This document shows positions 35,085 through 46,771 of a DNA stretch of 64,000 bases, in pieces (the stretch's first letter is position 1; the number at the start of each line of letters is the position of its first letter). The DNA is from Xestospongia muta (lineage: Eukaryota; Porifera; Demospongiae; Haplosclerida; Petrosiidae), in NCBI GenBank assembly GCA_963693285.1, contig OY848917.1, positions 30,577,245 through 30,641,244 of the forward strand, written 5' to 3'. Under the pieces are notes generated by a model that made no database searches, had not been told where the DNA came from, and worked only from the letters and a program-made list of their open reading frames with translations. The translations under genes were made by a program, and so were the position numbers.

Positions 35085-36716
35085 AATCACTTTCGGCAGG
35101 TCAACATGCTTAAATTGAACAACGTACTTGCGCATTATCAGGAGACATATCAAGTTGAGACACAATGGAACTTAAAGGTTCATTAGCAGACGTGAGACTT
35201 AGTACCAAAGAAGTCTGTTCAGTTAACAAGTCTGAATTAACTGTTGGTTCAATAGTCATGTCTGTGAGAGCATCATCAGGGTTTATTTGTGGTTCAAAGT
35301 CTGTACTAGTAGCTGTCTTTATATATACTGCGCTATATCTTTTTCTAACATTGTCGATACTACGATGAACCGTATTGCTGTTGGCTAACTTGATGAGACA
35401 AAGGACCTGTAATCTTTAACACTGTTCCTGGCATCTACTTGGAACCAGTTGTTCTAAAATCCTCATCAAAAACTAGGTCACCAATGTTGAATTATCATTG
35501 ATATTTGTCATGAGGTTCCTTCTGCTACTTTTGTTGAGATTCTGCCTTCTTATGTACATCAGGAAACAATCCATTTAGGTGAGATCAAGTCTTTGCCCCA
35601 TTAAAAGTTCTGAGGGTGACACACCAGTAATGGATGAGGTGTAATCTGTTAAGTGAATAAAACTTTAGAAAATTTTCTTGAATGGATCGGCTACCTTGTA
35701 TACACTGAAGTTCTCTTTTCACTGTCTGTACTGCCCTTTCTACAAGGCTGTTGGTTGAAGGGTGGTACAGAGCTGATGTTATATGCTTGATTCTGTTAGC
35801 TTCTACAAATTTCTTGTACTCATCACTCATGAATGACGGTCCATTATCAGTTACAATTTTTCTTGGTAGTCCATGATTTGAAAAGATCTGTCTTAGCTTC
35901 TCTACAATTCTAAAGGAGGTAATATTAGGCATAATATGAGCATCTAATCATTTTTGAGTGGGAGTTGACTAGAATGAGGAACATGTGTCCTATATATGGT
36001 CCTGCAAAGTTGAGATCTAATTGACTCCAAGGCTGCTCTGGCCACTCTGTGAGTGTAATGGAGCTGAAGGTGGTGATGGTCGATTTTCTTGGTAGACAAT
36101 ATATGATTTACTGTGGTTTCAATATCTACATTCATTTTTGGGTGCCAGATATAACTGCAAGCATGTTACTTCACAGCCTGGATGTGTATCATCATCATGT
36201 AGTTCCTTTAATACACTCTGTCTTCCAGGTGGTGGTATAATAACATGAGAACACTGTAGAATACATCCATCCAATATGTTTAGTTCATCCTGTTGAGTCT
36301 GATATGGACGGTGTGATTCATCTACAGTATTTGGTCAACCCATAGATATACAGCAATAAACTTTTAATAGAATAGGGTCCCTTTTAGTCTATTCTTTTAT
36401 TTTGTCAGAACTTATAGCAGTAGTAGAGAGATGATTAATAAGATGTACAAGGTCTCCTGGAATACAATTCAATGATGTTGTGATGGATCTAGCCAGACGG
36501 CTGAGTGCATCTATATACATTACTTAGCATCTTCCCTTGCTTGTAGTGGATAGAATATTGATATGTACTTAGTGTAAGAACCCATCTTTGAATACGTGAT
36601 GGACTGATATGTAGAATCTCTCTAGCTTTGTTAAAGAGATATGAGAGAGGTTGATGATCTGACTCAATGTAAAAGAATCTGCCATACAAAATAATTGTGA
36701 AATATCTTAGTATCAT
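35085..36716 (-). mobile_element. Ty3/gypsy retrotransposon relic (RNase H and integrase)
   Basis: Reading right to left: an RNase H block (36716-36489: ESDHQPLSYLFN, SRIQRWVLTLSTYQYSI), a degenerate zinc-binding region (~36300-36140: ELHDDDTHPG), and an integrase core (about 36040-35680). The core has AGPYIGHMFLILV, then GLPRKIVTDNGPSF and HPSTNSLVERAVQTVKREL. A C-terminal tail (~35365-35085: RSIDNVRKRYSA) follows. Several frameshifts separate the blocks. The residue aligned with the first catalytic Asp (normally HIDFAGP) reads Asn in LDLNFAGP. The Asp in TDNGP and the Glu in VERAV remain. Gag, protease and most of the reverse transcriptase are missing. Confidence 0.85.
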
Positions 36717-37487
36717 AATATACTAATAGAGAATAAGATTGAAGTACTTCCTCAGAAATTTGAAATGAAACTTTCTCCTCCATATACTGAGTCATATGAT
36801 AAACTAGACAAAGTAAGACCTGTTATTACTCACTTAGTAGACACCATCTTACTATTTACAATCCTCACTATCAATGCAGTGTTGATGAGGCTATAGTCCC
36901 AAATAAGGGAAGATCATCTCTAAAGCAGTACTTGCATTTAAAGGTTGTTAAACGAGGGATATTGATATGGGTACATAGCTTATTTCCTATGTTAGGCCAT
37001 TATTATAAATGAAAACACACTCTAAATAAAGGCTAAACACGTCTCACATACAAACACATCAATTTAATATTTTATATCTCGCTCACCAGTTACGAAGGGT
37101 TGATACACAGTTCATATCTCTCCAAAAACATTCCTCTTCTCTTTAAACAACAATTTACACTAATTTGAAAATCAAAAAAATGGCCGAACAACTCGCAAAA
37201 CACTCAAGAAGAGAGAAACATGTGCTTTGGCCCTCAAGGCAAATTTAGAGTATGGGAGGGTATTATGAGACATGAAACTAATTTCTGTCATAACTTCAAT
37301 TTAGAAACTTTCAAAACTTGAAATTTTAAGAATTTTCTTAAACATAACAGTTAGCAATAATATCTTTACAATGTGAAAAAAATTATTGAATTACAATACA
37401 GGACAAATATTCATTTATTCAAGTTGCAGGAATTATGAGACATGTGTTGGTATTACGAGACAACCTCAGATTTAAAGGTTTGGAACT
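36717..37487. other. Spacer between gypsy and pogo relics
   Basis: No gene seen. The sequence is AT-rich with two patches of similar wording, GGTATTATGAGACATG (~37260) and AATTATGAGACATG (~37430), followed by GGTATTACGAGACA. They look like short internal repeats, perhaps at the end of the pogo-type element. Confidence 0.4.
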
Positions 37488-37947
37488 TCATAGACATTTA
37501 AAACAATAGTAAAGTTTGGGAATGTCTTCCTCTCTTGCATAACCATTGTATTTCAGATCATACCTTGCCTCACAGCTGTTGCAACACACCCACACATCAC
37601 CTTCATTTGGATAGACAAAACCACACTTGGGAAAAATAACACTGTCTTCATCATCTTCACCTTTGGTAGATGGAATTTCTTCATTGTTTACATCACACTT
37701 CCCTTTCTTTGGCTGTGATTTTTCAAGCTTCGCCTTGTTTTTACTTTCCTCAACTTTCTTTTTTAGCTTTTGTCCTTTCCTTTTTTCTCCTCTCTTTCTC
37801 AATGTCAACCTTGCCAGTCACTCTTCTTAATGTTTCTACTGGTACATTGTACAGCCTTGCTGCCTCTCTCAATCCTTTACCTTCACTCACACTTTTCATG
37901 GCTGCTCTCATGCTTTCATTGCTCCAAAATGTTCTCTTTTGAGCCAT
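37488..37947 (-). pseudogene. Internally deleted pogo/Tigger-type transposase
   Basis: From 37947 leftward a psq-type helix-turn-helix is clear: MAQKRTFWSNESMRAAMKSV then GLREAARLYNVPVETLRR. This is the DNA-binding start of pogo/Tigger (CENP-B-related) transposases. In another frame, after a Lys-rich linker, a Cys-rich tail follows: CGFVYPNEGDVWVCCNSC then IPKLYYCFKC, a PHD-like finger often found at the end of such transposases. The whole DDE_1 catalytic domain that belongs between them is absent, and the two parts overlap in different frames. This is a non-autonomous, deleted copy. Confidence 0.75.
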
Positions 37948-38036
37948 TACAACTGAGATCTCTATGATCACAAAAAGGATAAAGTATTAACATGATTTTA
38001 ATTATAATTCTAACAATTGTAGACATCAGATCTAAG

Positions 38037-38258
38037 GCCAATCCAATAAAATGCTTAGTTTTTGGTTAGCTGCCAGCACTATTAATAATCATTTAAATAA
38101 ACCACACCCTTTAAATTATTGGTCACATGGATGATGTTACATCATGGTAGTACTGATAGTACTGAAAGTCTGAAACATTGTATATAACAATACGCACTCC
38201 TTCAAAACTTTTTAAAACCCTACTAACCAGAAACTAAACATTTCATTGGAGTAGCCTA
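38037..38258. repeat. Foldback element of ~220 bp
   Basis: An arm at about 38037-38071 (CCAATCCAATAAAATGCTTA, then GTTTTTGGTTAG) reappears inverted at about 38222-38257 (CTAACCAGAAACTAAACATT, then TCATTGGAGTAG). The ~150-bp centre is non-coding. Likely a MITE or the folded end of a longer element; the target duplication is not evident. Confidence 0.6.
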
Positions 38259-38452
38259 ATTGGCAAACAGGTAGAACTAAACTAGGCCCACTGGTTCAAA
38301 GATATTCTGGGGCTTACCTCAAATCTTGCCGGAAAGAGGCTCACAGCTGGTTTCTGAGATTTAATTCGATTTAATCCCACAGGAATAACTCATACAGATC
38401 TGTAAGTGCACTAGTACCCGCTCTCCTTTATCTTACAAGTACATTCAAAAAA

Positions 38453-38560
38453 CGCTGTAGCTAACCTACCCGTACCTGGATCGAAACTTTTCTTATATTA
38501 CCGGTAACGGTGAATAAAGGGTTAAATTTGATCGTTGCCTAGCAACTTTGGTGTACGTGA
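38453..38560 (+). repeat. MULE terminal inverted repeat, left
   Basis: Pairs with 41916-42022 on the opposite strand. Similarity fades at the TACGTGAT / CACGTGAT block. Confidence 0.92.
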
Positions 38561-38648
38561 TCTACCTCCCTAGGTACTAATGATTAACTCTTTGTTCACT
38601 TTAATGAACTTAAAGAAAAATCAATGAACTGATAGTCTGCATACATAT

Positions 38649-41600
38649 CTAGTCAACATTTTTAGCAGCAGCAAAACAATTTCTACAGAACCAGTAAGTC
38701 ATTTTTGGAGATGTATTTACCCCAGCACAGCTAAAATGATACCATTCAAGGCATAAATCACAAATAATTGACTGCTCTGCATTACTATCATGAAGATCAT
38801 GACGGCATATCTTGCATAGCCAAACATCACAGTCTTTCTTCCTTTCAACAACATCTTCAATAAGTTTCCAAGCATAGTTAGTTAAATATCGACGGACCAG
38901 ATGAATATCTACATTCTCATCCAGTATGGCATTTGATACTTTCTCAGGATGGCACTCTATTTGATGTTCTTCTATAAGGCCACCAGTTTTGAAAGCACTT
39001 TCAATTTCTGGTGAATCAACAAACCACAACAATATAACTATAATAGTAAGTGTGGACAGTCATAGCAAGATCATTCAGTATTACATGTACCTCTTTCTTT
39101 TTCTGAGCAATGTTTACGACTGAAACTTTTAGGTTCTTGGAACTTTTCAATCATTTAGCTGGTAGTCCAATGGTTGTGCAGTCATGGCCCTTAGGTCTAC
39201 CTCTTTTCTTTAAAACAGGAGGAAGTTTAATCCTTTAGAAATACTATAATATAGTATGGTCATAGTATTATAACTCACCCAAAGAATTCTGTTGTTTGAG
39301 AATCTTAGAAGGACTTTCAACAACTGTGTTAGTAGAATCAGAGAGAGGCCTCTTCACACCAACACATTCAGTAGTCTTTGTAGAAAGCTGTGGTGGCCTT
39401 AAATGACTGCTAGTACATGTACTTGTACCTACATTGTAAAACATGTTTGAAACTCTTCTGTAATTGATGTAATCTAACTTACATTGTACATGTATATCAG
39501 GTAAGTGCTCCCCCAAATGAGTTCATTACAGTTGTGATATTACCTTGATCACATTCATCTTCACTACCAAAAGTGTCATCATCACCAGAACCTGTTAACA
39601 AAGAAAGGATTAATATATTATGAGGTATGTATTACAGTGTACATAAATTGGCTATACTATAACTAGACCCAACCCCCTACACTTTTAAACCTTTAACTAA
39701 ACCTTAAACTGATGGCAAACTCAGCCATGAGAGGAATAATGTATACATGTAAATACCTTTGTCATCTTCAACAAGAGTGACCTCTTGATTGCTTTTTCAA
39801 TAAACTATCAGGTCTTTCAGTACTTGTAATCGAAGGTCAAAATGGACATGTGATGCTCCACTAGCAACAGAAGCCAGCTCTGATGTCAGTAAAGAAGCTT
39901 TACGATACTTTTCATGTTGACTAAGCTTATGTTTGCCCTTCGAACTTGATTCAACTGTATCAAAAGATGGTTCAATTGATGAGTTTATGAATATCTTTTG
40001 AGTAGCTCTGTAGTATGCATATGTCCACCGCCTGTCACAAAGAGAAGGATCAAACAGAGTCTCACCTAGCTTTAACCGCAAAGCAAACATATGACGACAT
40101 GGTAAGAGCATTGAGTTACGAAAGATACAACTGCAGTTTGTCAGATTCAGAACTACTTCCGTCTGAGAGGTATGAATTACATACTGGCCATCTTTTTCTT
40201 CAATTTCATTGACTTTTGGTGTTAGTTCCAGCTGTTTAATGACATAAGAGGCAGCATAAGATGTCAGACATTTTAAATAATTACTCTCAGCACTTCCATT
40301 TGGAAATGGGTGAGCTACTACTTTCTGAAACATCAAGACTGCCTTGTGGTCTCTTTCTGTCCTAAGGGCAGTTAAGATAACAAAGAAGCTGGAGATAAAG
40401 TCTTCAAGAGAGCTATGTCGACTGATAACTTGCTTAAGCTTGCCATTGATACTTTCTAATCTGTTATTGGTTGTATTTAAGAAACTTCCACAGCTTGCCT
40501 TGAGACCCATGACCCATTCATCTTTAATTGGATGCCAGTTTTCACTCACATATTTCACCACTTGTTTCTGAGCATCTCTCTGAAGTTTTGCATATAAGTT
40601 ATTATATTCTGTCTCTGTTGAAGAGTATGCCATTTTCTGTAGAAGCTCTAACGATGAAAACCTCTGTCCAGAACTCAACCCCAACTTTTCACATGTGATC
40701 TCTCTACGAAATGACCGAAGTGTATGAAATAAGCAAATAAGAACACAAGCATTTGGTAGACACTACTTTAGTACATCCCTTTCCCCAATGTCTTTATCAG
40801 CCATAAGAACGTGGACTCTCTCCCATTCAGCATTACACTTCTTGAATGTATCCACCATCCACTTCATGCTCCTAGCGTCTTCACTAACAAGACAAACTCC
40901 TATGATTTCACTTTGTCCATTTAAATCTTCACACAAGAGTAAGTATGTTGGTAGACCAAGTTCCAACAGTTTGTATGTAGCATCGATAAATATTAACTCA
41001 GGGAAGCTTTGAATGCTTGTCTCATTTGGGAATCCTGAAAGAAAATACCTTTAAAATTCTTATCTTTATCAGAATAGACTTCCACACTTGCACCTATAGT
41101 ACACAAATCAGGTAATGGAAATATTCTAGATAAAGAACATGTACATGTAGGACATACTGTAATGTACATTTGGCAGCTATCAGACTACTGCCTTGGTTAA
41201 TATAGTAATTATACATACCATAGTTCTCCATTAGCACTTTGATAGTTGTATCCAAATCATTCCTTGAGTGCCCTCTCTTTGAATCAAGTGATATGTTAGA
41301 CAGATCCTTTAGAAGCACAATCTTTCCTGTCTCTTGACATTATTGTTGTTGGAGCATCTTCTTGTTGACTCTCATATGTAACAGTTTTGTTGCTTTGTCT
41401 TTATCTTCTTTATCAAGATGTCTTTGGTGAGGAAGGTGCTTAAATAGTGCCTATATAACATTGCCACAAGTCATGTTAAAACTGACACCATTCCAACGCG
41501 TACGTGTGATATTTCATGGTTATGCTCAGTTGAAACACTCTTCACTTCTAAGACAGTACCACTTACATTAACACAAAGGGTAATGTGTGCTGGGCAGTCA

Positions 41601-41905
41601 CGTTTAAATGTACTGTGAATAAAAATCATTATCATCAGCAGATGTGACAATTGCCCTTACTAACTTGATCTAATCCCCTTTCCTGTAGCCTTGAAGGACT
41701 GCTCTCCGTGTATACAGCAGTACTTTATGTCATAATATCTTAGTTCGGGCTTGAGTTCTTTTGCCAACCTTTTCTTTGCAGCCATAATAGTTCTGGCGTC
41801 TCGTTTCCAAAATTCCACACAGTTTACCGATTTATAATCGTTCAGTTTGGTCTCCAGTTCTGCATAACTGTAGAATAGATCACCAACATTGAAAGATAGA
41901 GCCAT
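38649..41905 (-). pseudogene. MULE transposase, ZSWIM-like with C-terminal PHD finger
   Basis: ATG at 41905 lies just inside the right TIR. Order of parts: an N-terminal zinc-binding domain (FNVGDLFYSYAELE, Cys pair, CIHG; second half at ~41640-41490 ending EHNHEIS); a helical region (~41460-41225); and the MULE catalytic core with all three acidic positions (FIDATYKL ~40983, MADKDIGER ~40798, NNRLESINGK ~40460). A SWIM finger follows (CSC ... LPCRH ~40115-40070), then an acidic linker in short exons (39785-39290), and a PHD finger (CKICRHDLH, CDLCLEWYHFSC, WFCRNC, to 38649). Nonsense codons at 41342-41340 (TAA), 40765-40763 (TAG) and 39799-39797 (TGA) break it. Introns interrupt several parts. 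Confidence 0.85.
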
Positions 41906-41915
41906 TCTCAATCAC

Positions 41916-42022
41916 GTGCACTAATGTTGCTAGGCAACGGTCAAATTTAACCCTTTATTCACCGTTACCGGTAATATAAGAAGAAAAGTTTAGACCCCGG
42001 TACCGGTAGGTTAGCCACAGCG
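41916..42022 (-). repeat. MULE terminal inverted repeat, right
   Basis: Reverse complement of 38453-38560 with few differences and a three-base length change in the TTCTTCTTATA block. The transposase start codon lies about 10 bp inside it, so the TIR probably carries the promoter. Confidence 0.92.
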
Positions 42023-42383
42023 TTCAAAAAATCTACTGAACATGCTCAGTAAGCAGCGAATAGGGCGTCAGCGTCGATGACACCAACTAAAATGGCGTCT
42101 TCCCGTAGCTCACGAAGACTTCAGCCAAAAAAGAATCATGTTACGTTTTACATGTATGATAAACTAGTATTATTAATTTTAGATGGATCATAATACTCGC
42201 GTGCTCACACCCACGCATTGATTATTTCATCACTTTATAGTATCAGTTGACAATTAGGACACAAATTAATTTAACAAATCTTGTCATTTATACAAAAACT
42301 GAAAGAAGTGGAACCAATAAGATCCATTCATATGGCTGTGATAGCTTATGAAAAATCAACACTCATTTGAACAGTCTTGTTCA

Positions 42384-42487
42384 GTTCTAAGGTATGTCAA
42401 TCAGCTTTTAAAGTAATAAATTTTAAAGATAGTGAGTTCTAAGGTATGTCAATCAGCTTTTAAAGTAATAAATTTTAAAGATAGTGA
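42384..42487 (+). repeat. Perfect 52-bp tandem duplication
   Basis: Two adjacent copies begin GTTCTAAGGTATGTCAATCA at 42384 and 42436 and are identical over the unit. The event is recent. Confidence 0.95.
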
Positions 42488-42635
42488 GTCTATCAAATTA
42501 GTAACTACATCAATGATTATAGGAGAATGTACACTATTAATAGCTCCTATAATGGCTACTTAAATGTGACCTACTCACTTTCAACTGACATAGAAACAAT
42601 TATAGTATTCAATCAATGTGTGTATTGAGTACAGC

Positions 42636-42678
<43 letters not shown>

Positions 42679-42758
42679 GTGAGAGACTGCTCACAAACCA
42701 TAAAACCACTTATGTAGCCCAACCATACAGACCACTTGGGGGTTCTGACAATATTAGC

Positions 42759-42789
<31 letters not shown>

Positions 42790-42860
42790 GTGAGAGACTG
42801 GTCATACACCGAAAAACAACTTATATAGCCCAACCATACATACCACTTAAGGGTCATGAC
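42636..42860 (+). repeat. (AAT)n arrays within a duplicated ~120-bp unit
   Basis: Two AAT trinucleotide runs (~42636-42678 and ~42760-42789) are each followed by a similar sequence starting GTGAGAGACTG and containing TAGCCCAACCATACA. The Asn-run (plus) and Ile-run (minus) open frames here are artefacts of the microsatellite. Confidence 0.9.
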
Positions 42861-43084
42861 CACAAAAGAGATAATGATATTCATAATACACAATACATTC
42901 CTTTCTCCTTTAAGTTTTCGGTTAGTAATATCTGTTGGGAGGTCAACTGACTCAAGTAGACCTTTGTACCAAGCCACTTAATTGGGAGCCCTCTGGCACT
43001 TGTTCCTGCTCCAAGAGTGGGTCACATGATATTCGAGTTGTTATATGGGTAATAATATGTGTCATCTGTAAATCCTGTGCTTGA

Positions 43085-46000
43085 CACAGTTCCATTTCTA
43101 GTGTGAATCTATGACAACCACTCCAGCAACAGTTGTCCTAAGTAAGGTCTGGCATAATCGATGTGGTCTTGCTGGACACACCCATGGGTGGAGTAAAGCT
43201 AGAGGTGATGCATTTCTGCTCAACTAATGCACATTGCAACTACTAACTTTCTTTTCTATGTCAACATTTACTTTCGGCCACCAATCATAACTTTGTGCTA
43301 TGGCCTTCATCTTGATAATGCCATGGTGTGACTGGTGAATTTCATCCAATATGCATTCCCGAAACTTTGGTGGTATTATCACTCTGGAACTTCGCAGGAC
43401 ACAACCATCTACAATGTTCAATTCCAAGTGTCTCCTTGAATATGGGGGAAAATCTTCTCTTGTCCCAACGTTTAGTTTCCAACCTTGACTGACTAAAGTG
43501 GCTACTTTTGATAGAATAGGATCAGTTGTAGTACATAATTTAATATCAGATACTGTAATAGATGATGAATTGAGTATGTCTACCAAATGAATAATTCAGG
43601 AGGGATGGAACAGACTTTAAAGTATCAGGTAATGGCAATCTACCCATACCATCAGCATGTGGTAACTCTTTACTAGGTTTATACTGTACTGAGTAAGTGT
43701 AACTACACAAAATTAGGGCCCATCTTTGGATCCTAGCAGATACTAATTGTGGGATACCACAATGTTCTCCAAATAAATGTATTAATGGCTTATGATCAGT
43801 GTTCATTATAAATCTCCTACCTGAGATGGAATTTCCTGACTCTCACAATGATGGCTAATGCCTCTTTGTCCAGTTGTGAGTAGTTCCTCTCGGTTGTTGA
43901 TACACCTTCCATGCAAAGGTGATTGGTTGTTCTTCTCCATTGTCTAGGTGATGAGACAGGACAGCCCCTATTTCATAAGGGGAGGTGTCACAGGCAAGTA
44001 CAAGTTCTTTAGAACCATCATAGTGAGCTAACAGTCTGGGTGACTTCAATAAGTCTTTAGCTGACTCAAAAGCTTCTTGTTAGGCTGACCCCCACTTCCA
44101 AATTGAGTGGCAGCGTAACAATGAATAGAGAGGACTCAGGACTGTTGTTAGGTTGAGTAGGAATTTCCCACAGTAATTAACTAATCCAATAAAAGCCTTT
44201 AATTCTGAAATATTCAGAGGAACTGGAGCTTTCATAACAGCTCTGACCTTCTGTTGGTTCAATGCCTTGATTACTAATGTGATGTCCTAAGTACTTGACC
44301 TCTGGTGCTAACATACATTTTTCTTTCTTGGACCTCATTCTAGCTGCCTGCAATCTCTTTAAAACTTCTTCTACATTTGCAATATGTTCAGCCTCAGTTG
44401 TCCCAGTTACCAATACATCTTCAATATACACACATATGTGTTTCAGACCTTGTAACAAATTCTCCATTACTCGTTGGAAAATGGACTGCACTGAATTCAC
44501 TCCAAAAGGCAGTATTGTGTAATAACAATACAATCTCTTCATCATGTTAATCATCACAAACTGCTGACACTCTGGGTCCAGCTGTACCTGCTGGTATGGT
44601 TGGCTTAGGTCCAGCTTCGTAAAGGAGACCCTCCAGCTAATGTTGCCAATAAATCATCAACTTTCGGTAGGAGGTATGTGTCTAACTTTGCTAGACGATT
44701 TATTGTCAGTTTATAGTCCCCACATATAATTGAACATTTGCCTCACAGAGTTGATTATATGTTGATTTACTGAGTATTGACACAGCTGCACCAGTGTTAA
44801 CCTCCATAACGACTTCTACTCCTTTAAGACTCACTGTTACTCTAATTGGTTTGGCTCTCTTGAAGTAACATTTAACAGGGTGTGTGTGTCTCCTTGTTCA
44901 TCTGTCTCTAGTTCATCCTCTTGTATATGCTGTGCTCTCTTTGTCAATTGTCTATCTCTGCTCCCTCATTGACGATCTTTGTTTCGACATGCCCGTGTTA
45001 TATGTCCCTTTTTATGGCAGATATGACATAGTGCCTCTCTGAAACAACACTCATGAGATTTATGTTGTCCACCACAGTGATAACATGATCCTCCCTCAGA
45101 TATTAGGGGTTTTGGGTGGACGTCTGCCATTGTATGTGCTTGAACTCTCTGTACTTGAGTAAACTTTGACTTGCCTTCTTCTCATAGTACACTTCTCCTT
45201 CACTCAATCCTAGTTTGCCAGCCTTTTTCCTAATGCTTCTCTTCCTGTTAGCAGGACAATCTGAGGCATAAGTTCCATTTTCTTTGTAGTTTATTACTTC
45301 CTCAGTCAGGTTCACATCTTCTCTCTGCTTTGACATTGGTTTTTTGACACTTTGAAACTTACCCAGGTTGCTAAAGCTCTCCATTTAAGTACACACAGTC
45401 TGAGAAGTGCTAAAAAGGTTTATATGTGTCGAATCCATTTCTCTTTACCAAATTATTACAGTTTGACACCTGTGGTTCAAAATATTGCAAGACGAAATTA
45501 ATTTTGCAGCCTTTTGGTTGCAAAATTTAGACCTAGGTCCAAATTTTACACCAGGACCAAATTTTTCGTGACAATTGGCTGGGGGTTTAATCTAGGGGTA
45601 GAGACTTTGCTCTTAACTGTTTTATTGGCACACATTCTTTTAATGGATTTCCTTTCAGTTGCTTATTCAACTTTTACAATACACTTCACATCCTCAGAAT
45701 TGAAAGCTAAATCATTCACATTAATATACTCTGTTATCATCCTAGCTATGTTATGATCAATCAGCTAACTTCATTAATATCTGTCAGTCATCTAATAGTT
45801 TCTAACATTTCTTTATAGCGTCTTTTGCCTCTTATATAGCATCTGTTACCCTCACATCACTTGATGTTACCTTCTCCACCTCATCACTAAGTTTGAGGAA
45901 AGTTTCTTTCACATGTACATCTTTGTTAAAATGATATTGGTTCTCATTACTTCTCCTATAGAATTTTTTAAGTTCAAATTTCCTGGTTCACTTGAAAACT

Positions 46001-46151
46001 GTTCTGCAGCTTTGTCATTTAAGTTTATAAACTGCTTATTGACTGGCTCCTTGGATAAATTTATAACTTGCAGCAGAGTATTAAACTGTGCTTGAGTAAC
46101 AGGAGTACCAGGAGTAGCTAGAGAGCCAGGAGTGGTTCCATCTTCAGCCAT
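43085..46151 (-). mobile_element. Ty3/gypsy retrotransposon relic, gag-pol order kept
   Basis: Right to left: gag start (46151; MAEDGTTPGSLATPGTPVTQ), two zinc knuckles (~45082-44980; CYHCGGQHKSHEC and CHICHKKGHITRAC), a protease fragment (~44815-44735) reading EVNTGAAVSILS where DTGA is expected, and reverse transcriptase (~44730-44177; KLDLSQPYQQVQLD, LPFGVNS, CVYIEDVLV). Then come the connection region (44262-44080), RNase H (44049-43546; LACDTSPYEIGAVLSHHLD, TDHKPLIHLFGEH), the integrase zinc-binding domain (43586-43224; HQSHHGIIKMKAIAQSYDWW), and a frameshifted integrase start (~43150-43090; HIDYARPYLGQ). The rest of the integrase and both LTRs were not found. Frameshifts, the Asn in the protease and the Glu in the reverse-transcriptase YxDD box show it is dead. 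Confidence 0.9.
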
Positions 46152-46771
46152 ATCAATAAAACACAACAAATAGTAATTGTATTTCTATAAACCAACAAAT
46201 AACTCTGTTAAAGTAAAAACTGTGTATACACAGTAACACTCTGGAATCATGCTAGAAGGGATCAAATCACTTCCTAACTGCATTTATAAATACACTGACT
46301 ACAGGAAGTGATGTAATACTAATGTATTCCTTTAGGAACTTTATTGTCTTATTCACAACAGAAAATACATAAGTCAAGTGTACATTATTACATAACATTG
46401 CATATTACATTAGATACAGTAACACTATTGGGTAACGTTTTCTTAGATTAGTTGGTATGCTTTGTAGATGTTATAGACTTACCACTTAAGTTTAATTAAT
46501 TCATCAATATGGTGTTCTTTAGATATAGTAATACATCCATACAAATAAGCTAGTATAGAGGAATATTATTGCTTAAAACATTTATTATAAGAAAGCAAAG
46601 CACATTATTACTTGATATCTTAAACAAAATAACGGATTAAAGAACAGATAATTAACTTTATCTGAGATATTATTGACATGTGTTAGGGGCTGGACATAAT
46701 ATACATGTACTACACGTACATGTATATGTACTCTTTACTGTTACTTGTGACGGGCAATACAGATAAGACCA
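46152..46771. other. Flank of gypsy relic, possible LTR remnant
   Basis: AT-rich non-coding sequence on the 5' side of the minus-strand gag. An LTR is expected here, but no second copy was recognised and no primer-binding site was identified. Confidence 0.35.

Larger units (their letters stand above)
38444..42031 (-). mobile_element. MULE DNA transposon with TIRs and 9-bp target duplication
   Basis: The element runs from 38453 (CGCTGTAGCTAACCTACC) to 42022, where the reverse strand begins CGCTGTGGCTAACCTACC. The terminal inverted repeats are about 107 bp and share CTTATATTACCGGTAACGGT, GGGTTAAATTTGA and GTTGCCTAGCAAC. It is flanked by the identical 9-mer TTCAAAAAA at 38444-38452 and 42023-42031, the 9-bp target duplication expected for Mutator-like elements. 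The 3570-bp unit encodes one minus-strand transposase gene. The outer bases may be part of longer inverted repeats, but the 9-bp match fixes this boundary. Confidence 0.93.

Noticed and set aside
37627..37967. Several plus-strand Ser/Phe-rich frames
   Set aside because: They are the reverse strand of the Lys/Glu-rich pogo transposase linker.
42609..42977. Poly-Asn (plus) and poly-Ile (minus) open frames
   Set aside because: They are produced by AAT microsatellites; no flanking homology.
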